Source: Streptomyces mangrovi (GTDB taxonomy: Bacteria; Actinomycetota; Actinomycetes; Streptomycetales; Streptomycetaceae). Taken from it: DNA of 53,742 bases. Position 1 is the stretch's first letter. Each line of letters opens with the position of its first letter. The stretch spans positions 1 to 53,742 of the forward strand of contig NZ_FOSG01000030.1 of assembly GCF_900114215.1 (NCBI RefSeq), written 5' to 3'. The notes beneath the pieces were generated by a model. The model was given only the letters and a program-made list of their open reading frames with translations, did not search any database and was not told the DNA's origin. The position numbers and the translations under genes were made by a program. Shown here one piece after another: positions 22,980 through 31,734 of this stretch.

Positions 22980-24194
22980 TCAGTGCGCCGGCGGGGTGTG
23001 CGCCGCGTCGCCGCCCAGGCTCTCGTAGCCGGCGACCGCCAGGGCGCGGTACGCCGAGTACTCCGCCACCGGGTCGCCGCCGTCGACCCAGGGCAGCGCA
23101 CCGACATAACCATCCACGGCCCGCACCTGTTCCAGGGCCTGCGCGTACCGCTCGGCGCGCACCAGGAAGCACAGCAGCAGATGGCGCACGTGCGGGGCGA
23201 CGGGGTGGTCGGCCCGGGCGTGGTGCAGGGCGTACCGCGCGCCCTCGATGGCCTGTTCCACCACCGCGCTGCGGTAGAGGCCGCTGACCATGTTGGCCTC
23301 CGGCAGGTGGTCGTAGACCGCGAAGAGCGGCAGGGCCGGCAGCAGGCTGCCCTCGGGTGCCTCGCCCGCGGCGCGCTGCGCGAAGGCGTAGGCGTCCTCC
23401 TTGGAACCGTGGCCCCTGGCGGACCAGTACGGCAGCGCCACCAGGTGCGCGCCCATGTGGTGCGGCGCGCGCCTGCGCACCTCCTCCCACCGCTCCTCGA
23501 ACTCGGGGCGGCGCACGCCCAGGGCGCGGGCGGCGAACAGGTCGGTGATGTACGCGGTGGGGTCGGCCGGGGCGAGCCGGATCGCCTCGCGGGCGATCTC
23601 GCGGGCCTCCTCCAGGATGATCCGCCGGTCGGCCGAGCCGGTGTCGCCCAGCGCCTGCCAGACCAGGAACTGCGCGTACACCTGCGCGCAGCCGGCGTCG
23701 CGCGGGGAGGTGGTGCGCCAGTTCCGCAGCCAGCGCGCGTCCGGGGCGGGTGCGGGGGCCGGCGGCCGCTCCTTGTCGAGGGAGAGGGCCTGGTCGGCCG
23801 AGGGGGCCGGCTCCGCCGGGGGCTCGGAGGCCTCGGGGGGCGCGGGGGCGGTGCGCGAGCGCGCCAGTTCCACGGCCGCGGCGCCCGCCAGCGACTGCAC
23901 GCGCTGCCAGCGCAGTTCCCAGTCGTCGCCGGTCAGGGCGAGCAGCCGGGCGACGGGCCGCCAGTCCTGGGTCCGCTGGGTCTCCTCCAGCGCCTCGACC
24001 AGCTCCGGGTCGGGGCCCGGCAGCCGTACGTCGAGCCGCTCGGGCGGTACGAGACCGTAGCGGTCCGGATCGCCGGCGATCCGGATGCCGGGAGATCCCC
24101 CGGAACCGGTCAGCGCCCGGCGGCGGCGGACCGCGGGCACGATCAGCAGGCCGACGACGGCGGCGGTGGCGATGAGGAACAGCAGGGCTTCCAT
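22980..24194 (-). CDS. Membrane-anchored helical-repeat protein of unknown function
   Basis: A 404-aa protein with one N-terminal transmembrane helix (residues 3-20, then RRRR as stop-transfer) and a large cytoplasmic part. After a Pro/Ala-rich linker near residues 110-150 come several 35-residue helical pairs of TPR-like character (for example EEAREIAREAIRLAPADPTA), ending AYRALAVAGYESLGG. From memory such a protein is conserved between msrA and metB in Streptomyces. It is divergent from metB. A scaffold role is only a guess. Confidence 0.72.
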   Translation of the reverse strand: MEALLFLIATAAVVGLLIVPAVRRRRALTGSGGSPGIRIAGDPDRYGLVPPERLDVRLPGPDPELVEALEETQRTQDWRPVARLLALTGDDWELRWQRVQSLAGAAAVELARSRTAPAPPEASEPPAEPAPSADQALSLDKERPPAPAPAPDARWLRNWRTTSPRDAGCAQVYAQFLVWQALGDTGSADRRIILEEAREIAREAIRLAPADPTAYITDLFAARALGVRRPEFEERWEEVRRRAPHHMGAHLVALPYWSARGHGSKEDAYAFAQRAAGEAPEGSLLPALPLFAVYDHLPEANMVSGLYRSAVVEQAIEGARYALHHARADHPVAPHVRHLLLCFLVRAERYAQALEQVRAVDGYVGALPWVDGGDPVAEYSAYRALAVAGYESLGGDAAHTPPAH

Positions 24195-24219
24195 GCCTCC
24201 ACGGTACGGCCCGCGGGGC

Positions 24220-24225
24220 TAGGCT
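24220..24225 (+). promoter_or_regulatory. Candidate -10 element of a leaderless metB transcript
   Basis: TAGGCT lies 7 nt upstream of ATG 24233 and there is no Shine-Dalgarno. No clear -35 is visible. Confidence 0.5.
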
Positions 24226-24232
24226 CGTGGCC

Positions 24233-25435
24233 ATGAATGACCAGCACGCAGCACGGGACGAGGCGCGGGACGCGGAGCAGAACGCGGCGCGTACCCCGGC
24301 GCAGCACTTCGAGACCCTCGCCATTCACGCCGGGCAGGAGCCCGACGCCGCCACCGGGGCGGTGGTGCCGCCGATCCACCAGGTCTCCACGTTCAAGCAG
24401 GACGGGGTGGGGGGCCTGCGCGGCGGCTACGAGTACAGCCGCAGCGCCAATCCGACCCGCACCGCGCTGGAGGAGAACCTCGCGGCGCTGGAGGGCGGGC
24501 GGCGCGGGCTGGCGTTCGCCTCCGGACTGGCCGCCGAGGACTGCCTGCTGAGGACCCTGCTCACCCCCGGCGACCACGTCGTCATCCCGAACGACGCCTA
24601 CGGCGGCACCTTCCGGCTGTTCGCGAAGGTCGCCGAGCGGTGGGGCGTGGAGTGGGACGTGGCGGACTCTTCCGACCCGGCGGCCGTGCGCGCCGCGCTG
24701 CGCCCGCGCACGAAGGCGGTGTGGGTGGAGACCCCCTCCAACCCGCTGCTGGGCATCGCCGACATCGCGGCGCTGGCCGATGTGGCCCGTACGGCGGGCG
24801 CCCGCCTGGTGGTGGACAACACCTTCGCCAGCCCTTACCTCCAGCAGCCGCTGGCGCTCGGCGCGGACGTGGTGGTGCACTCCACGACCAAGTACATGGG
24901 CGGCCACTCCGACGTGGTCGGCGGCGCGCTGATCACCGCCGACGCCGCGCTGGGCGAGGAGCTGGCCTTCCACCAGAACGCGATGGGCGCCATCGCCGGG
25001 CCGTTCGACTCCTGGCTGGTGATGCGCGGCGCCAAGACGCTGGCGGTGCGCATGGACCGGCACTGCGCCAACGCCGCGCGGGTCGCCGAACTGCTCGTCT
25101 CCCACCCGAAGGTCGTCCAGGTGTACTACCCGGGGCTGGAGACGCACCCCGGGCACGAGGTGGCGGCCAAGCAGATGCGCGACTTCGGCGGCATGGTCTC
25201 CTTCCGGGTCGCCGGGGGCGAGGAGGCGGCGGTCGAGGTGTGCAACCGGGCGGAGCTGTTCACGCTCGGGGAGTCGCTGGGCGGGGTGGAGTCCCTGATC
25301 GAGCACCCGGGCCGGATGACGCACGCCTCGGCGGCGGGCTCGGCGCTGGAGGTGCCCTCGGACCTGGTGCGGCTGTCGGTGGGCATCGAGGCCGCCGACG
25401 ACCTGGTGGCGGATCTGGCGCAGGCGCTGGGCTGA
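24233..25435 (+). CDS. metB: Cystathionine gamma-synthase / gamma-lyase family PLP enzyme
   Basis: A 400-aa Cys/Met-metabolism PLP enzyme. PLP lysine is K220 in HSTTKYMGGHSD; other signatures are YSRSANPTR, the segment FASGLAAEDCLL and ETPSNPLL. The closing segment ESLGGVESLIEHPGRMTHAS is the family's end. It would join O-acylhomoserine and cysteine to cystathionine, though some actinobacterial members also split cystathionine, so the exact direction is uncertain. The preferred ATG 24233 has a -10 element just before it; a GTG two codons earlier is the alternative. Confidence 0.92.
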   Translation: MNDQHAARDEARDAEQNAARTPAQHFETLAIHAGQEPDAATGAVVPPIHQVSTFKQDGVGGLRGGYEYSRSANPTRTALEENLAALEGGRRGLAFASGLAAEDCLLRTLLTPGDHVVIPNDAYGGTFRLFAKVAERWGVEWDVADSSDPAAVRAALRPRTKAVWVETPSNPLLGIADIAALADVARTAGARLVVDNTFASPYLQQPLALGADVVVHSTTKYMGGHSDVVGGALITADAALGEELAFHQNAMGAIAGPFDSWLVMRGAKTLAVRMDRHCANAARVAELLVSHPKVVQVYYPGLETHPGHEVAAKQMRDFGGMVSFRVAGGEEAAVEVCNRAELFTLGESLGGVESLIEHPGRMTHASAAGSALEVPSDLVRLSVGIEAADDLVADLAQALG

Positions 25436-25562
25436 GCCAGGGGCGGGCTCGGGCCTGACCGGGCCCGTACGGGGTGTCGGCGGGGATCGCGGCGGGGTCG
25501 CGGTCCCCGCCGTCCTGTGCGGGGGCGGTGCGTGAGCGGCGGGGGAGCGGCGCCGCCCGGTG

Positions 25563-25991
25563 TCACCGCCGCGTCTCTTCGGCGCGCCGGCAGTGGGCGC
25601 AGTAGCGGACCTGCGGGACGATCTCCAGCATGCGCGCCGGGATGGGGCGGGAGCACAGCAGGCAGCGGCCGTAGCCGCCCTGTTCCATCCGCTCCAGGGC
25701 GGCCTCCACGTCGGCCAGGACCATCCGGGCGGACTTTGCGAGCCGGGCGTCGATCTCGGCGAGTTCGGCGGTCGCGGTGATCCCGGCCCGCACCGCCCCG
25801 GACTGCGCCGACTCGGGCCGCACCGACTCGGGCCGTGCCGTCCCGGACTGCGCCGTCCCGGGGCGGGGGTGGCCGAACTCCCGCAGCTGGTCGAGGCGGA
25901 AGCGGCGCTGCTCCTCCAGGTCCTCGCGCAGCGCGGCCAGTTCCCGGCGGGTGAGGGGGGCGTCGTGGACGCCGGTGGCCTGGTCGTTCAT
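25563..25991 (-). CDS. DksA/TraR-type C4 zinc-finger protein with repeat-bearing linker
   Basis: A 142-aa protein with an N-terminal coiled-coil (about 12-40), a low-complexity linker containing GTARPESVRPESAQSG repeats (about 43-70), another helix (ATAELAEIDARLAKSARMVL) and a C-terminal C4 zinc finger (CLLC, 16 residues, YCAHC). DksA-family proteins enter the RNA polymerase secondary channel; many small Streptomyces members have unknown targets. A paralogue follows upstream on the same strand (26127-26453). The repeated linker DNA is G+C-rich and may vary between strains. Confidence 0.8.
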   Translation of the reverse strand: MNDQATGVHDAPLTRRELAALREDLEEQRRFRLDQLREFGHPRPGTAQSGTARPESVRPESAQSGAVRAGITATAELAEIDARLAKSARMVLADVEAALERMEQGGYGRCLLCSRPIPARMLEIVPQVRYCAHCRRAEETRR

Positions 25992-26126
25992 CGGGTCACG
26001 TCCTCGTGCGGGCGCGGGTGGTGCGTGAGTGGTGCGCGGGGGACGGGCATCACGGCGAGGGCGCGGGCGTGTGGTGTCCGCGCCCCCGCCGTGACGCCCG
26101 CCCCGTGCCGTCAGGTGGATATGCCG

Positions 26127-26453
26127 TCAGGCGGAGCGCTGCTGGCAGCCGACGCAGCGGCTCGCGTACGGCAGGATCTCCAGCCGCTCGGCCGGGATGG
26201 CGCTGCCGCAGCCCTCGCAGATCCCGTAGGTGCCGTTCTCCAGCCGGGCCAGCGCCAGGTCGATCTCCGCCAGCACCCGGCGGGCGGAGTCCGTCTGGAC
26301 GGCCAGCAGGTCCGCGGACGCCTGGTCCGCGGCCTCCTCGACGGCGTCGAGCTGGGACAGGCGGGAGTCGCGTTCGTGCTCCAGGCGCAGGCGTACGTCG
26401 TGCGCCGGGGTGCGTTCGGGAGGGTCCGCGGAGCGGGCCGCGTCGATCGTCAT
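26127..26453 (-). CDS. DksA/TraR-type C4 zinc-finger protein
   Basis: A 108-aa paralogue of the neighbour: acidic helices (RLRLEHERDSRLSQLDAVEE, LAVQTDSARRVLAEIDLALA) and a zinc finger CEGC-16 residues-CVGC. ATG 26453 is preceded by GGAAGGAAC about 9 nt upstream. Two such genes 135 bp apart, same direction, suggest duplication followed by divergence. It lies head-to-head with the histidine kinase gene. Confidence 0.82.
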   Translation of the reverse strand: MTIDAARSADPPERTPAHDVRLRLEHERDSRLSQLDAVEEAADQASADLLAVQTDSARRVLAEIDLALARLENGTYGICEGCGSAIPAERLEILPYASRCVGCQQRSA

Positions 26454-26779
26454 CGCGGTCGTGTTCCTTCCGGGCTGAGGGAGGCCGATGGCATACGGGA
26501 GGGCGCGCGGCCCGTCCCGGGAGAGGGGCCACGCGCCCCTGCGCTCCCACCATGGACGGCGTGCCGGTTCCGGTCCATCGGTGGCGCCACCCATTCCGGG
26601 GTGGGGGCGGTGTGTACGCACCGGGCGGGGCAGGGGCACCGGGGCCGGGCGGGATGGCCCGCGTCACCGATCGACCGGGGCGGCCCCGCCGCGGCAGGCT
26701 GGCGGGGAAGGGCCGGTCGATGCCGGCCGGACCGCGCCGGTGGCGGATAGTGGTGGGGACGCAGGTGATGGAGGAGGAC
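26454..26779. promoter_or_regulatory. Divergent region between dksA-like gene and histidine-kinase gene
   Basis: About 325 bp with no convincing gene. It is very G+C-rich with imperfect dyads, for example CACCATGGAC around 26549 facing GTCCATCGGTGG around 26576. GGAGGAGG (26770-26777) is the ribosome site of the kinase gene. Confidence 0.3.
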
Positions 26780-27796
26780 GTGCACGCCGTGTCCCTGTTC
26801 TGGCGGATCTTCGCCCTCAACGCCCTGGTACTCGGTGCGGCCACGGCGCTGCTGCTGTGGGCGCCGGTGACCGTCTCGGTGCCGGTGCTGCTCACCGAGG
26901 CCGTCGTCCTGGTCACCGGCCTGGCCGTGATGCTGGTGGCCAACGCCGCCCTGCTGCGCGTCGGACTGGCGCCGCTGGAGCGGCTGACCCGGCTGATGAC
27001 CCGGGTCGACCTGCTCAGGCCCGGACACCGGCTGCCGGTGTCCGGACACGGCGGGGTGGCCGATCTGATCCGCACCTTCAACGACATGCTCGACCGGCTG
27101 GAGGCCGAGCGGGCCGCCAGCAGCGCCCGGGTGCTGTCCGCGCAGGAGGCCGAGCGCCGCCGTATCGCCCAGGAGCTCCACGACGAGGTCGGCCAGAGCA
27201 TGACGGCCGTGCTGCTGGAGCTGAAGCGGGCGGCCGACCGCACCCCGGACGAGGAGCTGCGCGCCGAGCTCCGGCACGCCCAGGAGACCACCCGCGGCAG
27301 CCTGGACGAGGTGCGGCGGCTGGCGCGCAGGCTGCGCCCCGGCGTACTGGAGGACCTCGGCCTGGTCAGCGCCCTCACCGCACTGGCCACCGACTACTCC
27401 ACCCACACCGGACTGAGGGTGCGCCGCCGCTTCGAGGGCGGGCTGCCGCCGCTGGACGGCGAGCGGGAGCTGGTGCTGTACCGCGTCGCCCAGGAGAGCC
27501 TGACCAACGTCGCCCGCCACGCCGGCGCCGGCAGCGTCGAGCTGCGGCTGCGGCGCACCGCCGACGGCGTGGTGCTGAGCGTGCGCGACGACGGCCGGGG
27601 CATCGGCTCCGCCCGGGAGGGCGCCGGCATCCGCGGCATGCGGGAGCGCGCGCTGCTCGTCGGCGCCGACCTGGACATCGGCCCGGCGCCGGAGGGCGGG
27701 ACCCGGGTCCGGCTGGCGGTGCCCGTGGACGGCGTGCCCGCGCGACCGACGCCGCCGGCCGGCACGGCCACCACCACAGAGGAGGCGGCCGCGTGA
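26780..27796 (+). CDS. NarL-type sensor histidine kinase
   Basis: A 338-aa membrane kinase: two transmembrane segments (about residues 4-27 and 33-55) with almost no extracellular loop, a HAMP-like region (LAPLERLTRLM, DLIRTFNDMLDRLEAE), a HisKA_3 dimerisation domain with phospho-His in AQELHDEVGQSM, and an HATPase domain with RDDGRGIG and a GGTRVRL end. The short loop suggests sensing within the membrane. The start is one of several: GTG 26780 has GGAGG 5 nt upstream, and GTG 26789 and ATG 26768 are also in frame. Its stop overlaps the regulator's start (GTGA), so both are made together. Confidence 0.9.
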   Translation: MHAVSLFWRIFALNALVLGAATALLLWAPVTVSVPVLLTEAVVLVTGLAVMLVANAALLRVGLAPLERLTRLMTRVDLLRPGHRLPVSGHGGVADLIRTFNDMLDRLEAERAASSARVLSAQEAERRRIAQELHDEVGQSMTAVLLELKRAADRTPDEELRAELRHAQETTRGSLDEVRRLARRLRPGVLEDLGLVSALTALATDYSTHTGLRVRRRFEGGLPPLDGERELVLYRVAQESLTNVARHAGAGSVELRLRRTADGVVLSVRDDGRGIGSAREGAGIRGMRERALLVGADLDIGPAPEGGTRVRLAVPVDGVPARPTPPAGTATTTEEAAA

Positions 27797-28458
27797 ACGC
27801 GCCCGAGCCCGCCGTCACCCGCATCCTGCTCGCCGACGACCACGCGCTGGTCCGCCGCGGGGTGCGGCTCATCCTCGACGGCGAACCGGACCTGAGCGTC
27901 GTCGCCGAGGCCGGGGACGGCGCCGAGGCCGTCGCCGCGGCCCGCGAGCACCCCGTGGACCTGGCCGTCCTCGACGTCGCCATGCCCCGGATGACCGGAC
28001 TGCAGGCGGCCCGGGAGCTGTCCGCCCGCCATCCCGGCCTGCGCATCCTGATCCTGTCGATGTACGACAACGAGCAGTACCTCTTCGAGGCGCTCAAGGC
28101 CGGGGCCTCGGGATACGTGCTGAAGTCGGTGGCCGACCGGGATCTGGTGGAGGCGTGCCGGGCGGCGATGCGCGGCGAGCCGTTCCTCTACCCGGGTGCG
28201 GTCACCGCGCTGATCCGCAGCTACCTCGACCGCGTCCGGCAGGGCGGGGACATCCCCGAACGGGTGCTCACTGCACGGGAGGAGGAGGTGCTCAAGCTGG
28301 TCGCCGAGGGCCACTCCTCGAAGGAGATCGCCGAGACACTGGTCATCAGCGTCAAGACGGTGGAGAGGCACCGTGCGAACATGCTGCACAAGCTCGGGCT
28401 GCGCGACCGCCTGGAACTGACCCGCTACGCGATCCGCGCGGGGCTGATCGAGCCCTGA
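27793..28458 (+). CDS. NarL/FixJ-family response regulator
   Basis: A 221-aa regulator, partner of the overlapping kinase. The receiver has the acidic pocket LLADDHALVRRG, phospho-acceptor Asp in LAVLDVAMPRM, the Ser in LILSMYD and Lys in YVLKSVAD. The C-terminal LuxR-type HTH reads LTAREEEVLKLVAEGHSSKE and KTVERHRANM. GAGGAGG is 7 nt upstream. Target genes are unknown; the secreted-protein and secDF genes follow in the same direction. Confidence 0.94.
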   Translation: MNAPEPAVTRILLADDHALVRRGVRLILDGEPDLSVVAEAGDGAEAVAAAREHPVDLAVLDVAMPRMTGLQAARELSARHPGLRILILSMYDNEQYLFEALKAGASGYVLKSVADRDLVEACRAAMRGEPFLYPGAVTALIRSYLDRVRQGGDIPERVLTAREEEVLKLVAEGHSSKEIAETLVISVKTVERHRANMLHKLGLRDRLELTRYAIRAGLIEP

Positions 28459-28582
28459 GCCCGGTTCCGCGCCGCCTGCGGATGCGGGAGGATGCGGACG
28501 GTCACCGCGGGCGCCACGACGGCGCCGGCGGTGACCGACGGCGCCGCTGGCGCCGCGAGAGGACAGCGGAGGAGGAGGCGGC

Positions 28583-28993
28583 ATGGTCCAGCGGTCCGCC
28601 GCGCTCCGCGCCGCCCCGGTCCGCGTCCTGCTGACGGCCCTGGTCCTCCTGCTGGGCGCCGTGGCGCCCGCCGCCTCCGCACTCGCCGCGCCCGCCGCCT
28701 CCGCACTCGCCGCGCCCGGCTCCCCCGGGCACGCCGCGCCGAACGCCGCGGGCGCGCGGACCGCCGACGGGCCCTGCGCGGCCGAATGCGACCGCACCCC
28801 CCTGCTGCACCGGGACGCCGCGGCCGAGCCGCACGCCCCGCACCCCGCGGGGGCGGCCCTGCCGGTCCGGGCCCGCCGCGCCCGGACCACCGCGGGCATA
28901 CGCCCGCCCGCGCCCCCGCCGCACACCGCCGCACGTCCCCCGTACACCGCACGCCACCAGGGCCGGGCGCCGCCGCCTTCGCCGGACAGCTGA
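28583..28993 (+). CDS. Small secreted Ala/Pro-rich protein
   Basis: A 136-aa protein with a signal peptide (hydrophobic residues about 14-36; ASA-type cleavage sites), a short duplicated APAASAL segment and an Ala/Pro/His-rich mature part with two Cys (GPCAAEC). A strong GGAGGAGG precedes the ATG, which argues for a real gene. The C-terminus is basic and low-complexity. Function unknown. It lies between the two-component genes and secDF on the same strand, 72 bp before secDF. Confidence 0.55.
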   Translation: MVQRSAALRAAPVRVLLTALVLLLGAVAPAASALAAPAASALAAPGSPGHAAPNAAGARTADGPCAAECDRTPLLHRDAAAEPHAPHPAGAALPVRARRARTTAGIRPPAPPPHTAARPPYTARHQGRAPPPSPDS

Positions 28994-29065
28994 CGTCACC
29001 CGTCGTCCCACCCGTCCCACCGCCGCGGCCGGCACCCGGCCGCGGCGCCCTGCTGGAGGCACACC

Positions 29066-31381
29066 TTGAAACGCGCCACCCTGGTGCGGGCGCTCCTCGC
29101 CCTCACCGTGATCGCCCTGTCCGTCTACGCCGCGGTGACCTCCTCCCCGCGGCTCGGCCTCGATCTGCGCGGCGGCACCCAGATCGTGCTGGAGACCCGC
29201 GACTCGCCCACCACCGAGGCCGACCGCGAGGCCACCGACCGGACCCTGGAGGTGCTGCGCCGCCGTGTCGACGCGCTCGGCGTCGCCGAACCGAACATCA
29301 CCCGGTCCGGGGACAACCGGATCATCGTCGAACTGCCCGGCCTGCAGGACCCGCGCGAGGCCGCCGACGTCCTCGGCCGCACCGCACAGCTCACCTTCCA
29401 CCCCGTCCTCGGCGCCGCCGCCGAGGGAGAGGAGGCCGAGGAGGAGGGCGAGCGCGTCCTGCCCGACACCTCGGGTCAGCCGCTGCGCCTGGGGCCGGCC
29501 GAACTGACCGGCGAGGGGGTGGAGGACGCCGAGGCCGCCATCGACCAGCAGACCGGCGGCGGCTGGTACGTCACCGTCGACCTGCGCGGCGGGGGCGAGG
29601 AGGCCTGGGCCGAGCTGACCGGGCAGGCCGCCTGCTCACCGCCCGGCGACCCCAGGCGGCGCGTGGCGATCGTGCTGGACGAGGAGATCATCTCCGCGCC
29701 GCAGGTCGACCCCTCGGTCGCCTGCGAGCGGGGCATCACCGGCGGCTCCACCCAGATCACCGGCGGCTTCTCCCAGGAGGAGGCCAAGGAGCTGGCCCTG
29801 CTCATCGACGGCGGCGCCCTGCCGGTGCCGGTGGAGATCATCGAGCAGCGCACCGTCGGCCCGACCCTGGGCGAGGAGGCCATCGAGGCCAGCGCCCGGG
29901 CCGCGGTCATCGGCACCGCGCTGACCGCGCTGTTCATCATCGCCGTCTACCGCCTGCTGGGCGCCCTCGCCACCGTGGCCCTGGCCTGCTACGGCCTCAT
30001 CTCCTACGCCGCGCTGACCGCGCTCGGCGCTACCCTCACCCTGCCGGGACTGGCCGGCTTCGTGCTGGCGATCGGCATGGCCGTGGACGCCAACGTGCTG
30101 GTCTTCGAACGCGCCCGGGAGGAGTACGCCGCCCGCGGCGGCAAGAACCTGTTCAGGGCGCTGACGGAGGGCTTCCGCAACGCCCTGAGCGCCATCGCCG
30201 ACTCCAACGTCACCACGCTGCTGGCCGCCGGCCTGCTGTTCTTCTTCGCCTCCGGACCGGTGCGCGGCTTCGGCGTGACCCTGTCCATCGGTGTGCTCGC
30301 CTCCATGGTCAGCGCCCTGCTGATCACCCGGGTGCTCACCGAGTTCGCCGTCTCCCGCGACGCGGTGCGCAGGCGTCCTGGCCTGACCGGCATCGCGGGC
30401 GTGGGCCGGGTGCGGGAGTGGATCAACCGCCGTGAGCCGGACCTGATGGGCCGGCGGCGGCGCTGGCTGGCGGTCTCACTGGCCGCCGTCGTCCTGGCGG
30501 GCTCGGGCATCGCGGCGCGCGGGCTGGACTTCGGGGTGGAGTTCACCGGCGGGCGGCTGATCGAGTACTCCACCGCCTCCCCCGTCGACCCGGAGCGGGC
30601 GCGCTCGGCGCTGGCCGAGGCGGGCTTCCCCCGCGCCGTCGTCCAGAGCTCGGGGGACGGCGATCTCTCGGTGCGCACCGACGAACTGTCCAACGACGAG
30701 GCGGCCGAGGTGGCCGAGACGATCGGGGAACTGGGCGGGAGTGCGGAGAAGATCCGCGACGAGCTGATCGGCCCCAGCCTCGGGGACGAGCTGCGCAGAG
30801 GTGCCCTGATCGCCCTCGGCGTCGCGCTGGCCGCCCAGATGCTCTATCTGGCGATCCGCTTCCGCTGGACCTTCTCGGTGGGCGCGGTGCTGGCGATGGT
30901 CCACGACGTGCTCATCCTCGTCGGGATCTTCGCCTGGCTCGGCAAGCCGGTCGACGGGGTGTTCCTGGCCGCCCTGCTCACCGTGATCGGCTACTCGGTC
31001 AACGACTCGGTGGTGGTCTTCGACCGGGTCCGCGAGCTGTGGGCGGCCCGGCGCAGGGCGCCCTTCGCCGAGGTCGCCAACGCCGCCGTCCTCCAGACCG
31101 TGCCCCGCACCGTGAACACCGGCATGGGCGCGCTGTTCATCCTGGCCGCGCTCGCCCTGCTCGGCGGCGACACGCTGACCGACTTCGCCGTCGCGCTGCT
31201 GATCGGCATCGTCGTGGGCACCTGGTCCTCGGTGTTCACCGCGACGCCGCTGGCCGTCGAACTGGAGGCGCGCAGCAGCGCGCCGCCGCCGAGGCCGGCG
31301 CGGAGCAGATCCTCGGCGGCCGCGGGCCGCTTCGCCACGGGGGACGGACGCCGGCCGGGCGACAGCGGCGCCCAGGTCTGA
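29066..31381 (+). CDS. secDF: Fused SecDF protein-export membrane protein
   Basis: A 771-aa RND-type membrane protein joining SecD (about residues 1-440) and SecF (about 465-750). It should have 12 helices and a large periplasm-facing P1 domain. Signatures: LGLDLRGGTQIVLET at the SecD start, GMAVDANVLVFERARE with the proton-relay Asp, then in SecF the segment FGVEFTGGRLIEY and SVNDSVVVFDRVRE. It uses the proton gradient to help pull Sec substrates outward. The TTG start with GGAGG upstream matches the first family residues. Streptomyces usually also have separate secD and secF elsewhere, so this would be a second set. The last 40 residues are polar and variable. Confidence 0.93.
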   Translation: MKRATLVRALLALTVIALSVYAAVTSSPRLGLDLRGGTQIVLETRDSPTTEADREATDRTLEVLRRRVDALGVAEPNITRSGDNRIIVELPGLQDPREAADVLGRTAQLTFHPVLGAAAEGEEAEEEGERVLPDTSGQPLRLGPAELTGEGVEDAEAAIDQQTGGGWYVTVDLRGGGEEAWAELTGQAACSPPGDPRRRVAIVLDEEIISAPQVDPSVACERGITGGSTQITGGFSQEEAKELALLIDGGALPVPVEIIEQRTVGPTLGEEAIEASARAAVIGTALTALFIIAVYRLLGALATVALACYGLISYAALTALGATLTLPGLAGFVLAIGMAVDANVLVFERAREEYAARGGKNLFRALTEGFRNALSAIADSNVTTLLAAGLLFFFASGPVRGFGVTLSIGVLASMVSALLITRVLTEFAVSRDAVRRRPGLTGIAGVGRVREWINRREPDLMGRRRRWLAVSLAAVVLAGSGIAARGLDFGVEFTGGRLIEYSTASPVDPERARSALAEAGFPRAVVQSSGDGDLSVRTDELSNDEAAEVAETIGELGGSAEKIRDELIGPSLGDELRRGALIALGVALAAQMLYLAIRFRWTFSVGAVLAMVHDVLILVGIFAWLGKPVDGVFLAALLTVIGYSVNDSVVVFDRVRELWAARRRAPFAEVANAAVLQTVPRTVNTGMGALFILAALALLGGDTLTDFAVALLIGIVVGTWSSVFTATPLAVELEARSSAPPPRPARSRSSAAAGRFATGDGRRPGDSGAQV

Positions 31382-31420
31382 GGTGCCGGGCGCCGGGCCC
31401 GCTCTCCCGGGGCACGCCGA

Positions 31421-31459
31421 CGCGCCGCCGCACGCCCGAGGGGGGTGTGCGGCGGCGCG
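31421..31459. terminator. Bidirectional terminator after secDF
   Basis: A 13-bp stem (31421-31433 with 31447-31459) and 13-nt loop between convergent secDF and the small membrane-protein gene. Confidence 0.78.
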
Positions 31460-31517
31460 CGGCGCGCACGCGGGGCCGGGCCGGTGCACGGCCGGTGTGC
31501 GCAGGTGCCGGACGGGG

Positions 31518-31730
31518 TCAGGACCGCCCGGCGTCCGAGGCGGGCGACTCCTCGAAGTCGACCTTCCCTATGTGGCGGTTCAGCGACTTCATCAGCATCC
31601 AGACGGCCAGCCCCAGCACCGCGAAGACGAGGAAGCCGAGGACACCGGGCGTCACCTTGTTCTCGTCGAACTCCTTGGCGAGGTCGACGAGGCCGGGGGC
31701 CCGGGTGAGGGCGAGAGTGGTAGGGCTCAT
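31518..31730 (-). CDS. Small single-span membrane protein downstream of mca
   Basis: A 70-aa protein with one transmembrane helix (GVLGFLVFAVLGLAVWMLM, about residues 29-47) and a charged C-terminus ending SDAGRS. It starts 4 nt after the mca stop, so it is co-transcribed and probably translated by coupling. From memory a small membrane protein in this place is conserved in Streptomyces. Function unknown. Confidence 0.78.
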   Translation of the reverse strand: MSPTTLALTRAPGLVDLAKEFDENKVTPGVLGFLVFAVLGLAVWMLMKSLNRHIGKVDFEESPASDAGRS

Positions 31731-31734
31731 GGCG

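Noticed and set aside
26506..26640. Second start region for the histidine kinase in the long upstream frame
   Set aside because: Arg/Pro/Gly-rich reading with no motif; the membrane helices and ribosome site begin only at 26770-26800.
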